Shown: positions 11,430 to 23,990, counted from the first letter of the stretch. The stretch is DNA of 64,000 nt from Heterohyrax brucei (GCA_028571685.1 CM053140.1:56054201-56118200), one strand, 5' to 3'. A program made the numbers and translations. Notes: generated by a model from the letters alone, not told the origin.

Positions 11430-11905
11430 TATTTGGTTGTCTGAAATACAATTCATAAAGGGGAGGCTAAGCAAGTGTTTGATTATATTCCTTTATTGCT
11501 CAGTGATTCATCAGCTCATTCCCTATAAAACTCTAGTAGTGAAAAATGTGCTGTTTTTCTTAAGAATCATTACATACTAACAGATTTTTATATATGTGAT
11601 ACGTTGTTCCATCTTTGGAAGCCCCTTTGGATTGGCTCCTAGGTAATTTTGACATGACCCAAAGAGTCTGATTGTTCCCTGGCTTGCACAAAAGATGCCT
11701 CAAGCTCATCTTTGCTGCTCCAGATCTGCAGTCAGCCATTTGTCAAAGCAGCCTTTGTTTTTTCTTTCTTTCTTTTTTTAAGCAGCAAAGAGTGTTTAGA
11801 GATCATATCTGTGAAGTGGGGCTGCTCATTACTACTGGGCTGGTCATTGTTTTTAGGCCTTTTGAGGAGACAGAGCTACAAAATACATTCTCTAGAAGAA
11901 AAATA
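11430..11905 (+). repeat. Old L1 (L1M-type) 3' UTR
   Basis: Matches the known mammalian L1M 3' UTR order: 'ttttgacatgaccc', 'ctcatctttgctgctcc', 'cagtcagccatttgtc', 'tgctcattactactgggct', 'aggccttttgagg'. Its segment 11645-11744 reappears inverted at 12831-12930. Confidence 0.7.
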
Positions 11906-12364
11906 TGTAATTTATCCTACTAGCTGATTCAGATCTAAGATTATCTTAATGTCTTTGGTTTTATACTTATAACTTCTCTTAACCACTGAAAATCATTAAC
12001 ATAATTACTTGTTTGCTCTATCCAACAGTACCATTAATATCACATGCAAGCAAAATTTTGCCAAAGATCATTTAAAAGCTTTTGTAGCAGTATATCAACA
12101 GAGAACTGCCAGAAACTCAAGCCAGATTCAGAAGACGTGGAATGAGAGATATCATTGTTGATGTCAAACGGATCATGGCTGAAAGCAGAGAGTACCAAAA
12201 AGATGCTTACCTGTGTTTAATGGACTATTGCAAACACATTTGACTGCGTGGATCATAACAAATCACCAGTAACATTATGAAGAATGATAATTCCAGAATA
12301 TGCAATTTAATTGTGCTCATTAAAAACCTGTACATAGATCAAGAGGTAGTTTGGTCTTTTCACT

Positions 12365-12432
12365 AACCAAAAAAAAAAAAAAAAAAAACCAAACCCACTG
12401 CCCTGGAGTAGATCTCAACTCATAGCAACCCT
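12365..12432 (-). repeat. AfroSINE fragment in RTE
   Basis: An A20 run, 'ccaaacccactgccctgg' and 'aactcatagcaaccctgc': only the 3' part of the SINE and its A-rich tail, in reverse orientation. Confidence 0.75.
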
Positions 12433-12830
12433 GCAGTGGTCAAATAGAACAAGGGAATGCTGTGTGGCTTAAAGTTAGGAAAGGTGTGTGTCAGGGTTGT
12501 ATTTTCTCATCTACTCACTCCAATTGTATGCTGAGCATATGATCTGAGAAAGTGGACTACATGAGTAAGAATGTGGCACTAGGATCAGAGGAAGACTCGT
12601 TAACAACCTGTTACACAGATGCGTAAACTTGCTTGCTGGAAGAGGTCTTGAAACACTTGCTGTTGAAAATCAAAGACCACAGCCTTCAGTATGGATTACA
12701 CTTCAACATAAATAAAAATCCTCACAACTGAACCCATAGGGAACACCATGAGAAACGGAGAAAACACAGAAATTGGATTCACAGTCAGTGTCCTTGGAAG
12801 CAGCAGTCAAGAAATCAAACAACACATTCT

Positions 12831-12930
12831 CCGACAAGTGGCTGATGGCAGATCTGGAGCAGCAAAGATGAGCTTGAGGCATCTTTTGTGCAAGCCAGGA
12901 AACAAAGACTGTTTGGGTCATGTCAAAATT
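12831..12930 (-). repeat. L1 3' UTR piece inserted in RTE
   Basis: The reverse complement matches 11645-11744 over about 100 bp, with a run of about 40 identical bases centred on 12875. RTE sequence resumes on both sides ('gaaatcaaacaacac' before, 'ggggcaagtctactgc' after). Confidence 0.75.
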
Positions 12931-13790
12931 GTATGGGGCAAGTCTACTGCAACAGACCTTCATAAAGTAATAAAAAGCAAAGATATCACTTTAAGGGTTG
13001 ACTCAAGCCGTGGTATTTTCAGTGACTTCATATGCATGCAAAAAGCTAGGTGAAGAAAAAGTGCAAGAAATAAATCTCAAAATGGTCCATCTATAGAAAA
13101 GGCAAATGAAGGCAAAGGTAAGAAGTGACTAGCTGACCCAGAGCACAAAGCCCACATACCTGGGGAATGTGTGAGCAAACAGAATGAATTAGGGGGAGGG
13201 GGGGTAAACTTTTTCCGGAATGCAATCTTAAAACAGGAAGACTTAGGTGACATCTGGGCAAGATTTTTTACCTCCCCCCCGACCCCAGACAAAAGGGGAC
13301 TTGGACAGTTTCCAGGGTGCTGACAGCATTTTCTACACAAGAAAGACTGAAGAATTTTGTACCTTTGAATTATGGTGTTGGTGAAGAATACTGAATACAC
13401 AGGACTGCCAAAAGAATGAACAAACCTGTCTTGGAGAAGTACAGCCTCAGAAGTAAGGGTGATAAGACTTCTCACATACTTTGAATACATTAGCAGAAGA
13501 GATCAGTCCCTGGAGAAGGACATAATGCTTGGTAGAGGGTCAGCAAAAAAAGAGGAAGACCCTCAATGAGACAGAATGACCCAGTGGCTACAACAAAGGG
13601 CTAAATGATTTTGAGGACTGTGAGGATGGCACACAACCAGGCAGTGTTTCACTCAGTAAATGGACACGGTTGCTACGAGTTGGAACTGACTCAATGGCAT
13701 TTAATAACAAAAGAATGATTATACAAGATATATTCACAAAGTCACTTCCATACTTGCTCCTTCCATTCCACCTAGACAACTATCTTAGTT

Positions 13791-14297
13791 ACGTAGCTCT
13801 TGTGTAACAGAAACAGAAACCCTGGCGGTGTAGTGGATAAGTGCTACAGTTGCTAACCAAAGGGTAGGCAGTTCAAATCCACCAGGCACTCCTTGGAAAC
13901 TCTATAGGATAGTTTTACTCTGTCCTGTAGGGTCGCTATGAGTTGGTATTGACAGTAAGGGGTTTGGTTTTTTTCTTGTTGTTGTTTTTTAACAATAGAA
14001 ACACCACAAGTGGATGGCTGTTAACAAACATTTATTTTCTCACAGTTTAAGAGGCTAGAAGTCTGAATTCAGAGCAACAGGGTTTCTCTCAGTTGGCTGT
14101 GGAGGAAGGTCCTTGCTTCCTCAGAGCTTCTGCTTCGTGTGCTTGACTTTTTCTTCCTTCCCTGTCTCTCCTTGCTAGCTTGCATTTAATCCTTTTTATA
14201 TTGCACAGAGATTGACTCAAGATACATCCTACACTTACCCTGTCTCATTAACATAGCAAAGACAACCCATTCCCAAATGGAATTATAACCACAGGCG
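13791..14297 (-). repeat. MaLR-like LTR carrying an AfroSINE
   Basis: The reverse complement contains the LTR's poly(A) region ('gagaaaataaatgtttg'), 'ttcagacttctagcctctta' and the 3' terminus. The 5' start (TGTCATGG) is missing. Split by the SINE at 13818-13978. Confidence 0.7.
13818..13978 (+). repeat. AfroSINE within an LTR
   Basis: Forward copy: 'gaaaccctggcggtgtagtg' to 'gggtttggttttttt'. LTR sequence continues on each side. Confidence 0.9.
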
Positions 14298-14301
14298 TGT
14301 T

Positions 14302-14708
14302 GTTGTCATTAAGTTAAGTCCAGTCGGTTCAGAGCCACAGCGACTCTGTGTACAACAGAAGGAAACACTGCCCAGTTCTGCACCATTCTCAAGTCTTGTT
14401 TTGTTTCAGTCTGTTGTTGCAGCCACTGTCCATGTGCTGTCTCAGTGAGGGTCTTCCTCTTTTTTGCTGACCCTCTACTTTACCAAGCATGGTATCTTTC
14501 TCCGGGGAAAATCCCTCCTGACAACGTGTCCAAAGTATGTGAAAGGAAGTCTCACCATTCATGCTTCTAAGAAATATTCTGACTGTACTTCTTCCAAGAC
14601 AGATTTGTTCATTCCTTTGGCAGTCTGTGGTATATTCTGTATTAATTGCCAACACCATAATTCAAAGGCATCGAATTCTTCTTTAGTCTTCCTTACTGTA
14701 GGCTTTTA
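14302..14708 (-). repeat. RTE LINE 3' end
   Basis: Reverse-oriented RTE 3' ORF and tail. It starts with 'gttgttgtcattaagttaag' (complement of the RTE terminus), then 'agggtcttcctcttttttgc', 'accaagcatggtatctttc', 'caaagtatgtgaaagg'. Confidence 0.8.
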
Positions 14709-14719
14709 AACGCATATGT

Positions 14720-15385
14720 TGTTGTTGTTGGTGGTAGGTACCGTCAAGTTGGTTCCGACCCACAGTGACCCTACGCACAACAGAACAAAACACTGCCTGG
14801 TCCTGCTCCATCCTCACAGTTACGCTTCAGCCCGTTGTTACAGCCACTGGGTCAGTCCATCTCATTGAGGGTCTTCCTCTTTTCTGTTGATCCTTCACTC
14901 TACCAAGCATGATGTCCTCCTCCAGGGATTGATCTCTCCTGACAATATGTCTAAAGTATGTGAGACAGTTATCAATGCATATGAGATGACAGAAAATACC
15001 ACGACTTGGGTCAGGTGCACCTTATGCCTTAAAGGGATAGCTGTTTTTAACACTTTAAAAGGTCTTTTGCAGATATGCCCAATGTGATACATTGTTTGAT
15101 TTCTTGACACTGCTTCCATAGGTGTTGACTGTGGACCCAAGTAAAAGACTCTGACAACTTCAATATTCTTTCCATTGTTTATGTGTCTAGTTGTGAGGAT
15201 TTTTTATGTTGAGATGTAATCCACACTGAAGGTTGTGGCCTTTGACCTTCATCAGTAAATGTTTCAAATTCTCCTTGTTTTCCACAAGCAAGGTTGTATC
15301 AGCAGCATAATGCAGGTTGTTAGTGAGTCTTCCTACAAGTCTGGCGTTTTGCTCATTTTCATCTCTCTCTCCAGCTACAGGCACA
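14720..15385 (-). repeat. Second RTE LINE 3' end, longer
   Basis: An independent reverse-oriented copy immediately after the first, starting 'gttgttgttgttggtggtag'. It extends further into the ORF ('tgagatgtaatccacactg', 'aggttgtatcagcagcata'). Both begin at the RTE 3' terminus, so they are separate 5'-truncated insertions. Confidence 0.8.
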
Positions 15386-16549
15386 AAGGTTAGAAGTTAT
15401 AACATGTTTCTGGAGACACAATTCAATTCAGAACAACCATTTTATAAATTGGGGGTTTATTCTTCCATTTTTTTTTTAACAATACAAGCAGTCAAACATA
15501 TATTTATACCTCCCCATTACTTATGTAGAAGACAGCATACTACTTAAACACTGTTAAGCCTTTGCTTAGTTCATTTCATAACATATGTAGGGGTCACTCC
15601 ACAGTAGTATAAGATCTTCCACATTTCTTTTTACAGCTGCAAAGTAATGTACTGTATGTATATGTACCGTAATTTATAATGGATGTGTGGGTGGCTTCCA
15701 GTCTCTTAATGCAAAAATAATGCCATAATAAATAGCCTTGCACATAGAGCTTTTTGTAGTTTTCTGTTGTATCACTAGAAAAAATTTCTGGAGGTCTAGG
15801 ATTTGACACAGGATTACTGGTCAAACAGTAACATATGAGTAACGTGGTTCTATGTTTCCAAATTCCCTTGCTAACAGCTGCATCATTTTGCCTTCCCACC
15901 AGCAATGCCTGAGAATGCTATCCTCAGGCATATTTTGATACTTTATCAGATTGAGGCAGCTGCAAGTAATCACAAAGTTCCTGTCCTCAGAAACTAATAG
16001 GAGGCCTATGAGCAAATGTAATATAATGTAATAAACAGTGGCATATTTACCCTGATGCTAATGAGTTTAAGCTTCAGAGTCCCTCACCCCTTCCAAGCCC
16101 CCAACAATGCCATCATAGGCCCATTTTGTAGTATTCTTCCTGTAGAGGTCACTCAAGTTACTGAAGCTTTGGGTTCCACAAAACTTGAGTCCACCTAACA
16201 GACTTTGGAGTCAATCTATCATTGGGCAAGGTCACAAGTTTCAAGTTTCTGTTCAACAGCCTGCTTGACAGAACAGGAAGAGTTCCTTCGATATTTAAAG
16301 ACAGAGGCAAATGGGAAAAAAAAAAGCTTCCTCTAACATAAAGAGAGAGCTTCTGGATTCTCCCCTGACCGATGAAACAGCCCACACAGGTAGCTATCTA
16401 CACCTAGGTTTCCAGGTTTTCTCTCACCACTTTCAGGGGCAGAAACCAAGTCTTGGTTGTCATCAGAATTCCCAGCAGACAGCTGACAACTGGTACAGCA
16501 CACTCAGGACAAATGTCTAACGGATTACAGAGCAATATGGAAAGGGAAA
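15386..16549. other. Intergenic, possibly an old LINE remnant
   Basis: 15470-15840 ('tgtgtgggtggcttccagtc', 'aataaatagccttgcac') resembles an old dispersed repeat that I cannot name. The remainder appears unique. No exon is recognised. Confidence 0.35.
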
Positions 16550-16753
16550 GGAGCCCTGGTGGTGAAGTGGTTGAGCACTGGGCAGCTAACTGAAATGTCA
16601 GCAGTTGGAACCCACCAGCCGCCCAGAGGAAGCAAAATATGGCAGCCTGCTTCTGTAAAGGTTACAGTCTGGGAAACCCTATAATAGAAGGGCAGTTCTA
16701 CTCTGTTCTATAGGGTTGCTATGAGTCCGAATCGACTCGACAGCAACTGGATG
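16550..16753 (+). repeat. AfroSINE, long subtype
   Basis: Forward, nearly complete: 'aggagccctggtggtgaagt' head, 'cttctgtaaaggttacagtc' insert, 'gtccgaatcgactcgacagc' tail. Confidence 0.9.
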
Positions 16754-17049
16754 GGAAGGGAAGGGTGCTACACCTGGGATCTGGGGTAGGGGTCAAGGGA
16801 TAGAAGCTAGGCACAATCCAGAACAAACAACTCTTGGTCAAATGGGGCAGAGGTTTGCTACTTATCTGTACAATCAGAGTTAGTAATAAAGCCTGCCCTT
16901 GTTGAGTTTAGTTAGGATTAAGCAAGATAATTTACATAGGGCCTAACCCAGAACAATGTCGGTAAAAAAACACACCAGACTCATTGCTTAGCAAATAGGT
17001 GATGCAGAATAAAGCGGTGGAGAAGGAATCGACGTTTCTGGGTGATGCT

Positions 17050-18710
17050 TACGAAATCTGCGTAATTAACTGAATGACCGACTGCCCCTGGTCTCTGAGT
17101 GTTAGTCCAGTGCTGGCTGTCAGGCCGTAGGAGGGCTGGAATCCCAGACTGCAGCGCTGGGGAGTGACTCCGAAGACTGACGCGCCCACTGACAGTCGAA
17201 CCCCGAAAGAACGCCGGTCTACGCTGTCAATCTCAGCCCCATCCGGCCCTGACTGCCGCGTATCTCCGGCGTCGGCTGGATTCCGACTCTCCACTAGGAG
17301 CGCACCGGGGCTGCAGCGGGGCAGGGCGTGGGCCTGCAGCAGCAGCCAGGGTGCAGCGCTACCGTTCCCTCCCTCCCCGCGCCTCGCAGGGCGCCCCAGA
17401 CTCCCCGCTGCCGCAGCCCAGAACAATGAGGCGCCGGCTTCTTTAAGGGAGATACCACCGCGCCGGCGGGGCAGGGGACAGCGTCTTCCCAGATGATCGC
17501 ACCCAGACCCGCGCCGCCGCCGCCTTGGCAGCTGCACCGTCCACAAATATGGCTCAGTGACTCTGACAAAAGGCGCGGCCACCCTCCTGGCGGGGCAGAC
17601 GGCAGGCCTCCCAGCTCGGGCAGCGCTCTCCCGCGGGCCCGTAAAAAAGCTCCGCAGTCCGCAAGCACCGCAGGCCAGCGCAGAAAAAGATGCACCAGGC
17701 GTTCCACCCTAGCGACCCCCGCACACCTGCCCGCAGCTCGGTAGGTCGGTAGGGGAAGCAAAAGGGGAGACAGGAGGCCGCGGCTTGGCATGCGGTTCCT
17801 CAACCTCTGATGTGCTACTGCAGAGAATCCTCGGGGCTGCGGGCCATGAACGGGCAACCGAATCCCAAGCGTGAGTGGCCTCCCCGTTCCCGGGCCCGGC
17901 CACCCCTGCGAAGAGGGGAGCAAGTGGTGCGTTCCGGAGTGCGCGCACCTCCCGCAACTCTGGCTCTTCAAAGCAACCGGGAAGAGGAGGAGGCTAGCGG
18001 AGCGCTGGGTGCGCGACCAATAGGAATGGCCTTCGGCTTTCCGGCTGCAGCTACGGAAAGCCGGAGGGGGGCGGGGTCGCTAGGCGTAAGGGGGTGTGTC
18101 CGCTCGCACCACGGGGGCGCGCGCCGGCCTCTGACTGGAGGCCGCGGCGGCGGAGGCGCGAGCTGCCGATAATGGCGGCCTGCAGAGCCCGGGAGAGGGA
18201 GAAGCGGCAGCGGCTACCCTGAGGTAAATCTGGCCCTTTGGCATGGCAGAGAAGACCTGCTGCAGAGCTGCAGGCCCTGCATGTGCCTCCCTCCCCTGGA
18301 GACCTGTCATAGACCTGTCAGTGGAATCATCCTGGAGAAGGCCCTGCTCTCCCCAGGCCTTCGGCCCCGCTCCCGCAGGCCACTGGCCCCAGCTGCGGCC
18401 TTTTATACCTGTGGCCTCGTCCCCAGGCCCTGCGTCTCAACGCCCAGCCCCGAAAAGTGGAGGCAGCTGCAGGCCCGACTTCTGAGGGCGAAAGGCCTGG
18501 GAAGGGTCCTCTCAGGGTTCCACCTGGATGTAGCTGAGGAGGGGGAGGGCCTGACCCTCGGCCAATGAGCGGGGCCCTGAGCCCGGCGTCGGGGAACACC
18601 TCTGCCTCGGACTGGTCGCCCGCAGGTGACTGGCGCGGCCGGCCTGCGCCTGACCGCTGATCAGCCGGGCAGATGTGCGGGCCAAGGAAACGCCGCCGTG
18701 AGTCACTTAG
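17050..18710. promoter_or_regulatory. PDIK1L: CpG island / PDIK1L promoter
   Basis: About 1.6 kb with dense CG pairs in an otherwise CpG-poor region. Elements visible near its centre are a CCAAT box with flanks GACCAATAGG (18016-18025), a GC box (GGGGGCGGGG, about 18066-18075) and an AATGGCGGCC block at 18171-18180 resembling the YY1 sites found just downstream of many housekeeping start sites. The island precedes the PDIK1L coding exons, so constitutive expression is likely. Long open frames inside it (up to 225 codons, minus strand) are expected from GC-rich composition. Promoter function is inferred. Confidence 0.75.
18150..18223 (+). other. PDIK1L: Probable noncoding first exon of PDIK1L
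   Basis: After the YY1-like block the sequence reaches a good splice donor (CCCTGAG|GTAAAT, cut after 18223). The exon would join the acceptor ending at 20201. The 5' boundary is a guess from promoter elements. Transcript evidence would settle it. Confidence 0.45.
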
Positions 18711-18765
18711 TTTCGCACAGCATCCATCGCTGCAGTGTGTTTTGATCGAGGATCTCAAAGGATTT
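18602..18765 (+). repeat. CpG-retaining copy of the 6.1 kb segment
   Basis: Aligns to 6061-6225 along its length. It lies at the 3' edge of the CpG island and keeps CG pairs that are decayed in the other copy. Family unknown. Confidence 0.6.
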
Positions 18766-19784
18766 CATAAACATCAACCCGTCCCCTCATTCCGGAAGAT
18801 GCCCTTTCGCATGGGCGTTATACCAAGCGGGAGAGGATATGGGACTGCCTCCAAGTTGATAGGAATTGGCGGTTCAGGTGGAGCAAGAAAGAATGTCAGC
18901 TGTGTAGTTGGGGCAGAGTCTAGGACGAAAATCAAACAAACACTAGGAAATGCGGTAGGAATTTGAAGGATAGGAAATGGGACTGAAGCAATCTCAGAAG
19001 TTTCATTTTCTGTTTTTAAATCTAATGTATGGACTTGAAGTAACTCTTCCTGGTTTCCAGGCTTTAGGGTCGATAGCTTTATGTTCCCCTCAGATTGTAT
19101 CTTGTGGAGGTTGTGCAGTTTCAAGATACTTGGCTTGCCCCTGGTGGCAATCTACAAATGAAAATCCGTGCCTGAAGCTCACTGGAATCTTAAAATTTCG
19201 CGGCGGGGTAAGGAGGCGCTGTGATCCAACACGTGAGCACTTCTCTTTGGGCCCTTGCTCCTACGTTAAAATGATTTATCAAGTTTAATTCCAAAGAACT
19301 CTGTCAGAGGGCTCTTTGATATTGTAGGACAGTTTTTGTTGCCCCCAAAATGGCCTCGAATTAAATCACTATTGTAAAACAACAAAAAGATAGCTTTATT
19401 ACAAGTTGCACACTTTCTTTTTTAAAGAAACATTCTTCTCTACAAACTTCACTTGGCGAGAAATGAGGAAATAGCATAGGAAACAACATGTAAACATAGG
19501 TAACTTGGCCGTTTGTTTTTAAATAGTAACAGCTAACCTTTTCAGTTCTGTAAGTAGCCCAGTTCACTTTCAGGCCTTAAAACACATTCCAGGTGTTTGT
19601 ATTTCTAACAACAACAGTGTTTGCGTGTGTATGTTTTTGTTGTTTTTTGGCCTTTTCTATGTGGCCACAGCCTTGAGGAGAAGCTGGGGTTTTGCCTGTT
19701 TGTTTATTTTTTCATGATTACTAAATAAGACTGCTGACTTTTTTTGGTTTATTTTAACAGTGATGTTTGAAACAGTTCATACAG

Positions 19785-20040
19785 AGGCAGTATGTATACA
19801 GGTTACAATCATGGACCTCAGAGCCAGATAGATGACTTACTTTCATATCTCAGTTCCACCAGTTACTTAGCTTTGACCTTGGAAAAGTTACTTAATCTCC
19901 CCATATTTTAGTTCTCTCTTCTATAAAATGACCATAGTAGTACGTTACAGAATTATTATGAAGATTAAGTGAATTTAACATTAGAGAGTGCTTGAAACAA
20001 TTCCTGATACGTGGTAAGTACTACTTAAGTATTAGCATAC
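19785..20040 (+). repeat. MIR SINE in PDIK1L intron
   Basis: Forward MIR features: 'ggacctcagagccagatag', 'ttccaccagttacttagc', 'ttctataaaatgacc', 'attaagtgaattt'. Confidence 0.75.
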
Positions 20041-20131
20041 CCATTATTATTATTGTTCAGATATTTAGATTTGCCCAAGATACAGAAAATATCTTTCAAG
20101 CACTGCAGGTGGTAAAACAGATGATAACTAA

Positions 20132-20542
<411 letters not shown>

Positions 20543-21097
20543 TAGCAGTGGTCAGTAAGAGAAGTCAAAGGGTCAGATAAACTTTGTCTTTAAATGCAGG
20601 AGTTTATACAGTTAGGAGTAGATAGGAGTTTGCCAAGAATTGAGTAGATGTTTGGTTTAAAATAAGGTTTTATTTAAACCTGTGATGCAAATACCTAAAA
20701 ATAACATAAGCCACCTGTTAAGCCATGGTACTTGCCAATCTACATAGGAATGGAGCAAGATGGGCACTAGAGAAGCATTTTAGATGAGAGTCTAAAAAGT
20801 TTACTTCTTCAGAAGCAATATTTTTGTGAACTAGTAACAGAAGAAAGCCTACAGCTAATAGCATGGGTAGATAATTAGACATATCTTTTATAAATCACTG
20901 ATTTGAAAATAAGCCTTTGCCATTTTAAAGGGTTCATGTAGTTTCTTATCTGTGCAATTCCAGTTAATTTTCATGAAGTATGTAGCGGGCACCAGAATAT
21001 TGTTAACAGTGCTAATAATAGCTAACATTTGAGTTCCTGTTCTGTTCCATGTGCTGTGCTGAGAGCTTTAGAGGCAGTTGCTTAGAACAGTCCTATG

Positions 21098-21258
21098 AAA
21101 ACCAAAGCCAAACCTACTGCTGTTGAGTGGATTCTAACTCATACTGACCCCACAGAGTAGAACTGCCCCATAGAGTTTCTAAGGAGCGCCTGATGGATTT
21201 GAACTGCTGACCTTTGATTAACAGCCATAGTACTTAACCACTATACCACCAGAGTTTC
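21098..21258 (-). repeat. AfroSINE, short subtype
   Basis: Reverse-oriented, near full length, intronic, antisense to PDIK1L. Confidence 0.9.
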
Positions 21259-22200
21259 CTTACAAATGAAGAAATTGAAGCTTAGAATAGATAATAAGTG
21301 TATCTAAAGTCACAAAGCTAGCAAATGGGAGTTGAACCTAGGTCTGTTTGATAGCTAAAGCTTGTGCTGTCTTAAATACTCAGCAATATTGCTTCCAAAT
21401 TATTCTTTTATAACTTAGGTAAAGCATTTACACTGGAAAACAAAAAAGCACTTTTTTAGGTTGGCTTATGCCATGGATCAAAATCTGCAGTAGTTCTATA
21501 CTTGCTGAATAGAAAATATATGTAAGCCTTAGCTAGTTAGAGGCCACAGCAGAATTTCTTAAGACCAGTCATTCTCAGAAAAAGAAACAACTTGAGTCTC
21601 TAAAACAGCAAAAGCTTTTGTACTAGGAAAAACCAAGAAAACAAGCACAAGTATCTGCAGTTGAAACTTGCACGTTTTATTGTATAGTTACCAAATTATT
21701 AATCTGGAGGACTTCATTAATATTTCACTTTAGCATTCCATGCTCTGATGTTTCTTTCCAGACAGTGAATATAAAATGCAACAGTTTAGCCACTACTCAT
21801 GTTATTGTTTACTTTTCTGAAAGTGCTTATTATGTAAGTTACACTTACTGCAGAAATATTGGAGAGATTACTACATTCTCTCTTAAAAGTAAACAGAACT
21901 TTGCTGAGCTTTCCTTTGAATTTTAGAGACTAAGATGTCTAATCTCTCTTGAACTTGAAAAGGAAAGACAATTTAAACATAGGACTTAATCCTGACAATA
22001 TTCTTAAGTCTAATCTATTAACAATTGTGGTAACTAGGCACTAGCTGCTCTTCCAGGGCTTTAGAGATATAAAGTACTATGAGACTTGATTCAGTTATAT
22101 TTATATCTAAAGCACTTTTTTTGTTTAGTAAATCTCTTTCTTCTTTTAAAATCTGATAGACTGATTTTTTACTTATGACACTTATTGCTAGCTGTATAAC

Positions 22201-22362
22201 AAATAATACCCATTGCCTTCAAGTCAATTCCAACTCATAGTGACCCTATAGGACAGAGTAGAACTGACCAATAGGGTTTCTAGGGAGTGGCTGGTAGATT
22301 CAGACCATTATCCTTTTGGGTAGCAGCCAAGCTCTTAAACACTGCACCACCAGAGTGACCCT
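22201..22362 (-). repeat. AfroSINE, short subtype
   Basis: Reverse-oriented: 'cccattgccttcaagtcaat' to 'tgcaccaccagagtg'. Antisense to PDIK1L. Confidence 0.9.
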
Positions 22363-22363
22363 T

Positions 22364-22510
22364 GTTAGCTATATGGCCTTGGATAAATAACTTTTCCCAA
22401 CATATATTTCTTCATGTGTAAATTAGGAATAATAATTTCTCCCTTCCGTGGGAGGTGTCAAAACTGGTTGTAATGCAGACACAATACTTGGCACCTAGTA
22501 AACAGCTGTT
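22364..22510 (+). repeat. MIR SINE fragment
   Basis: 'atatggccttggataaataa', 'tcttcatgtgtaaattagg', then the MIR tail 'aatacttggcacctagtaaa'. Confidence 0.65.
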
Positions 22511-23990
22511 TATCAGTACATTTATTAAGTGTGTTCTCTATAAAGAAAACTGTATTTACATCTAGTAAAAACAACATGAGGTAACTATGTGTTAGAGTCG
22601 ACAATACCAGACAACAAAATAAGTATGTAGAGTATAGAGTTCAAATGAATGGACTTCTCCATTCTGTATGTAAATTTTAATTCTTCTCATGTTTTTCCAG
22701 ATATCCCTCCTTATTCTCAGTTGGAATTATTAAATCAGCTCCTGATTGCTAAAAACCTCATCTAGAAGAAAATATAGAACAAATAATTAACAAAAGGCAC
22801 AACCCATGCATAGGAACTTTATGGCCACTTTGTGTTCTTATGATAAGAGTCATGAATGAGAAGTACATGATGTAAGAGCATAAAAGTGGACACACAAAAG
22901 TTCTGAAACAGAAATCATGAAGTTTTCCAGGAACTGAAAGAAGATGGTGAAACTGTCATGTACAAGGAGAGTTGTTTTAAACGAGACCAGAAAGGTTAGC
23001 AGGGTCAGAGTACAGAGGGTCCCATAGTCCGTGTTAGAGTCTGGACTGTATATATCCTGAGAGAGCAGGGAAGCCACTGAAGAACTTAGGTAAGAGAATC
23101 AATAACTAACATGTTCTTTACACATGAAAATAAATAGATTGGGCTCTCTGTGTGTGTAGTTCTCAACCAGAAACTGGAAAGCACATGGTCTGTTTTGTAT
23201 GTCCTTGCGTGCTAAAAAAGTTTTTGACATTTGTAAAGCATTATAAAAGAAGAAGAATGTGGGAGAGAGACTTTATGTGGCTAGCAAAGCCTAGAATATT
23301 TATTTTCTGACACTACTCTAAACCATACTTTAAATACTGGGACTCAGAGTTATTGAGGAAGTTTGCTTGTACAAGTAAAAACAGAAGAGAAGAAAGGAAG
23401 AAAGAGAGAAGGTGCTAGTTTTTAATCTTGGTCCACTCAGTGTACTTTATAAATATTAGTATGCTTTTGGCATCTGTACCTTTCCTATTCTTTCGTTTTG
23501 TCTGTCTCCCTGGCAAACACGTGTAACAAAGAAAACACATGCAAAACAAACATCTGCAGACCATTGCACTTACTGTAGGGAGGTGATGACACAGAGGGGT
23601 GTTTTTGCTTCTCCCCTGCTCAGATGACAGGAGGAAGTATCAGTGGATTTAAATGTAAAATTATCAATCCACTCACTCTTCAACCCACTTTTCAGTTTCT
23701 CTCCTGAGTTTTACTCAACCCATAGATCTGAAAAGGATACCATAAAAACAAGATGCTTTCAGACCACTGTATGTCTGTATTTTAGAGTAGTAATTCATGT
23801 TCAGTGAAATAATACTCTTGAATTTCAAGTGATAGGATAGTTGTAATTAGACTATGATAATAAATCTGATTCTAGGTTTTCAGCTTATGTCAAAGAAGAA
23901 CTATATAAGCACAGACCAGTTTTTATAACAAGATATACATTTGATTTTTATAAATTGGTTTTAAAAAGCTATCCCGTGGTAGAGGTAAGA

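Larger units (their letters stand above)
12066..13712 (+). repeat. RTE-clade LINE, mutated copy with insertions
   Basis: Recognisable RTE (BovB-like) reverse-transcriptase-region and 3'-ORF sequence: 'gattcagaagacgtggaatg', 'ctgtacatagatcaagagg', 'tatggattacacttcaacat', ending 'gttggaactgactcaatgg'. It is disrupted by an AfroSINE fragment (12365-12432), an inverted L1 3' UTR piece (about 12831-12930) and about 290 bp of unassigned sequence (about 13045-13340). Stop codons break the reading frame, so it is not active. Confidence 0.8.

Noticed and set aside
12748-13053. Possible gene (101 codons)
   Set aside because: It is an RTE LINE fragment with an L1 piece inserted. The open frame is accidental.
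1-17000. TRIM63, expected as the upstream neighbour from human gene order
   Set aside because: No RING or B-box coding sequence is seen on either strand, so it must lie to the left of the window.
17294-17971. 225-codon open frame on the minus strand in the CpG island, overlapping others of 177, 110, 120 and 143 codons
   Set aside because: GC-rich sequence has few stops. Frames overlap on all strands, show no domain, and are explained by the PDIK1L promoter.
18673-18966. 97-codon open frame downstream of PDIK1L exon 1
   Set aside because: Overlaps the segment shared with 6.1 kb. An antisense frame of similar length exists and no family is recognised, so it is not supported as coding.
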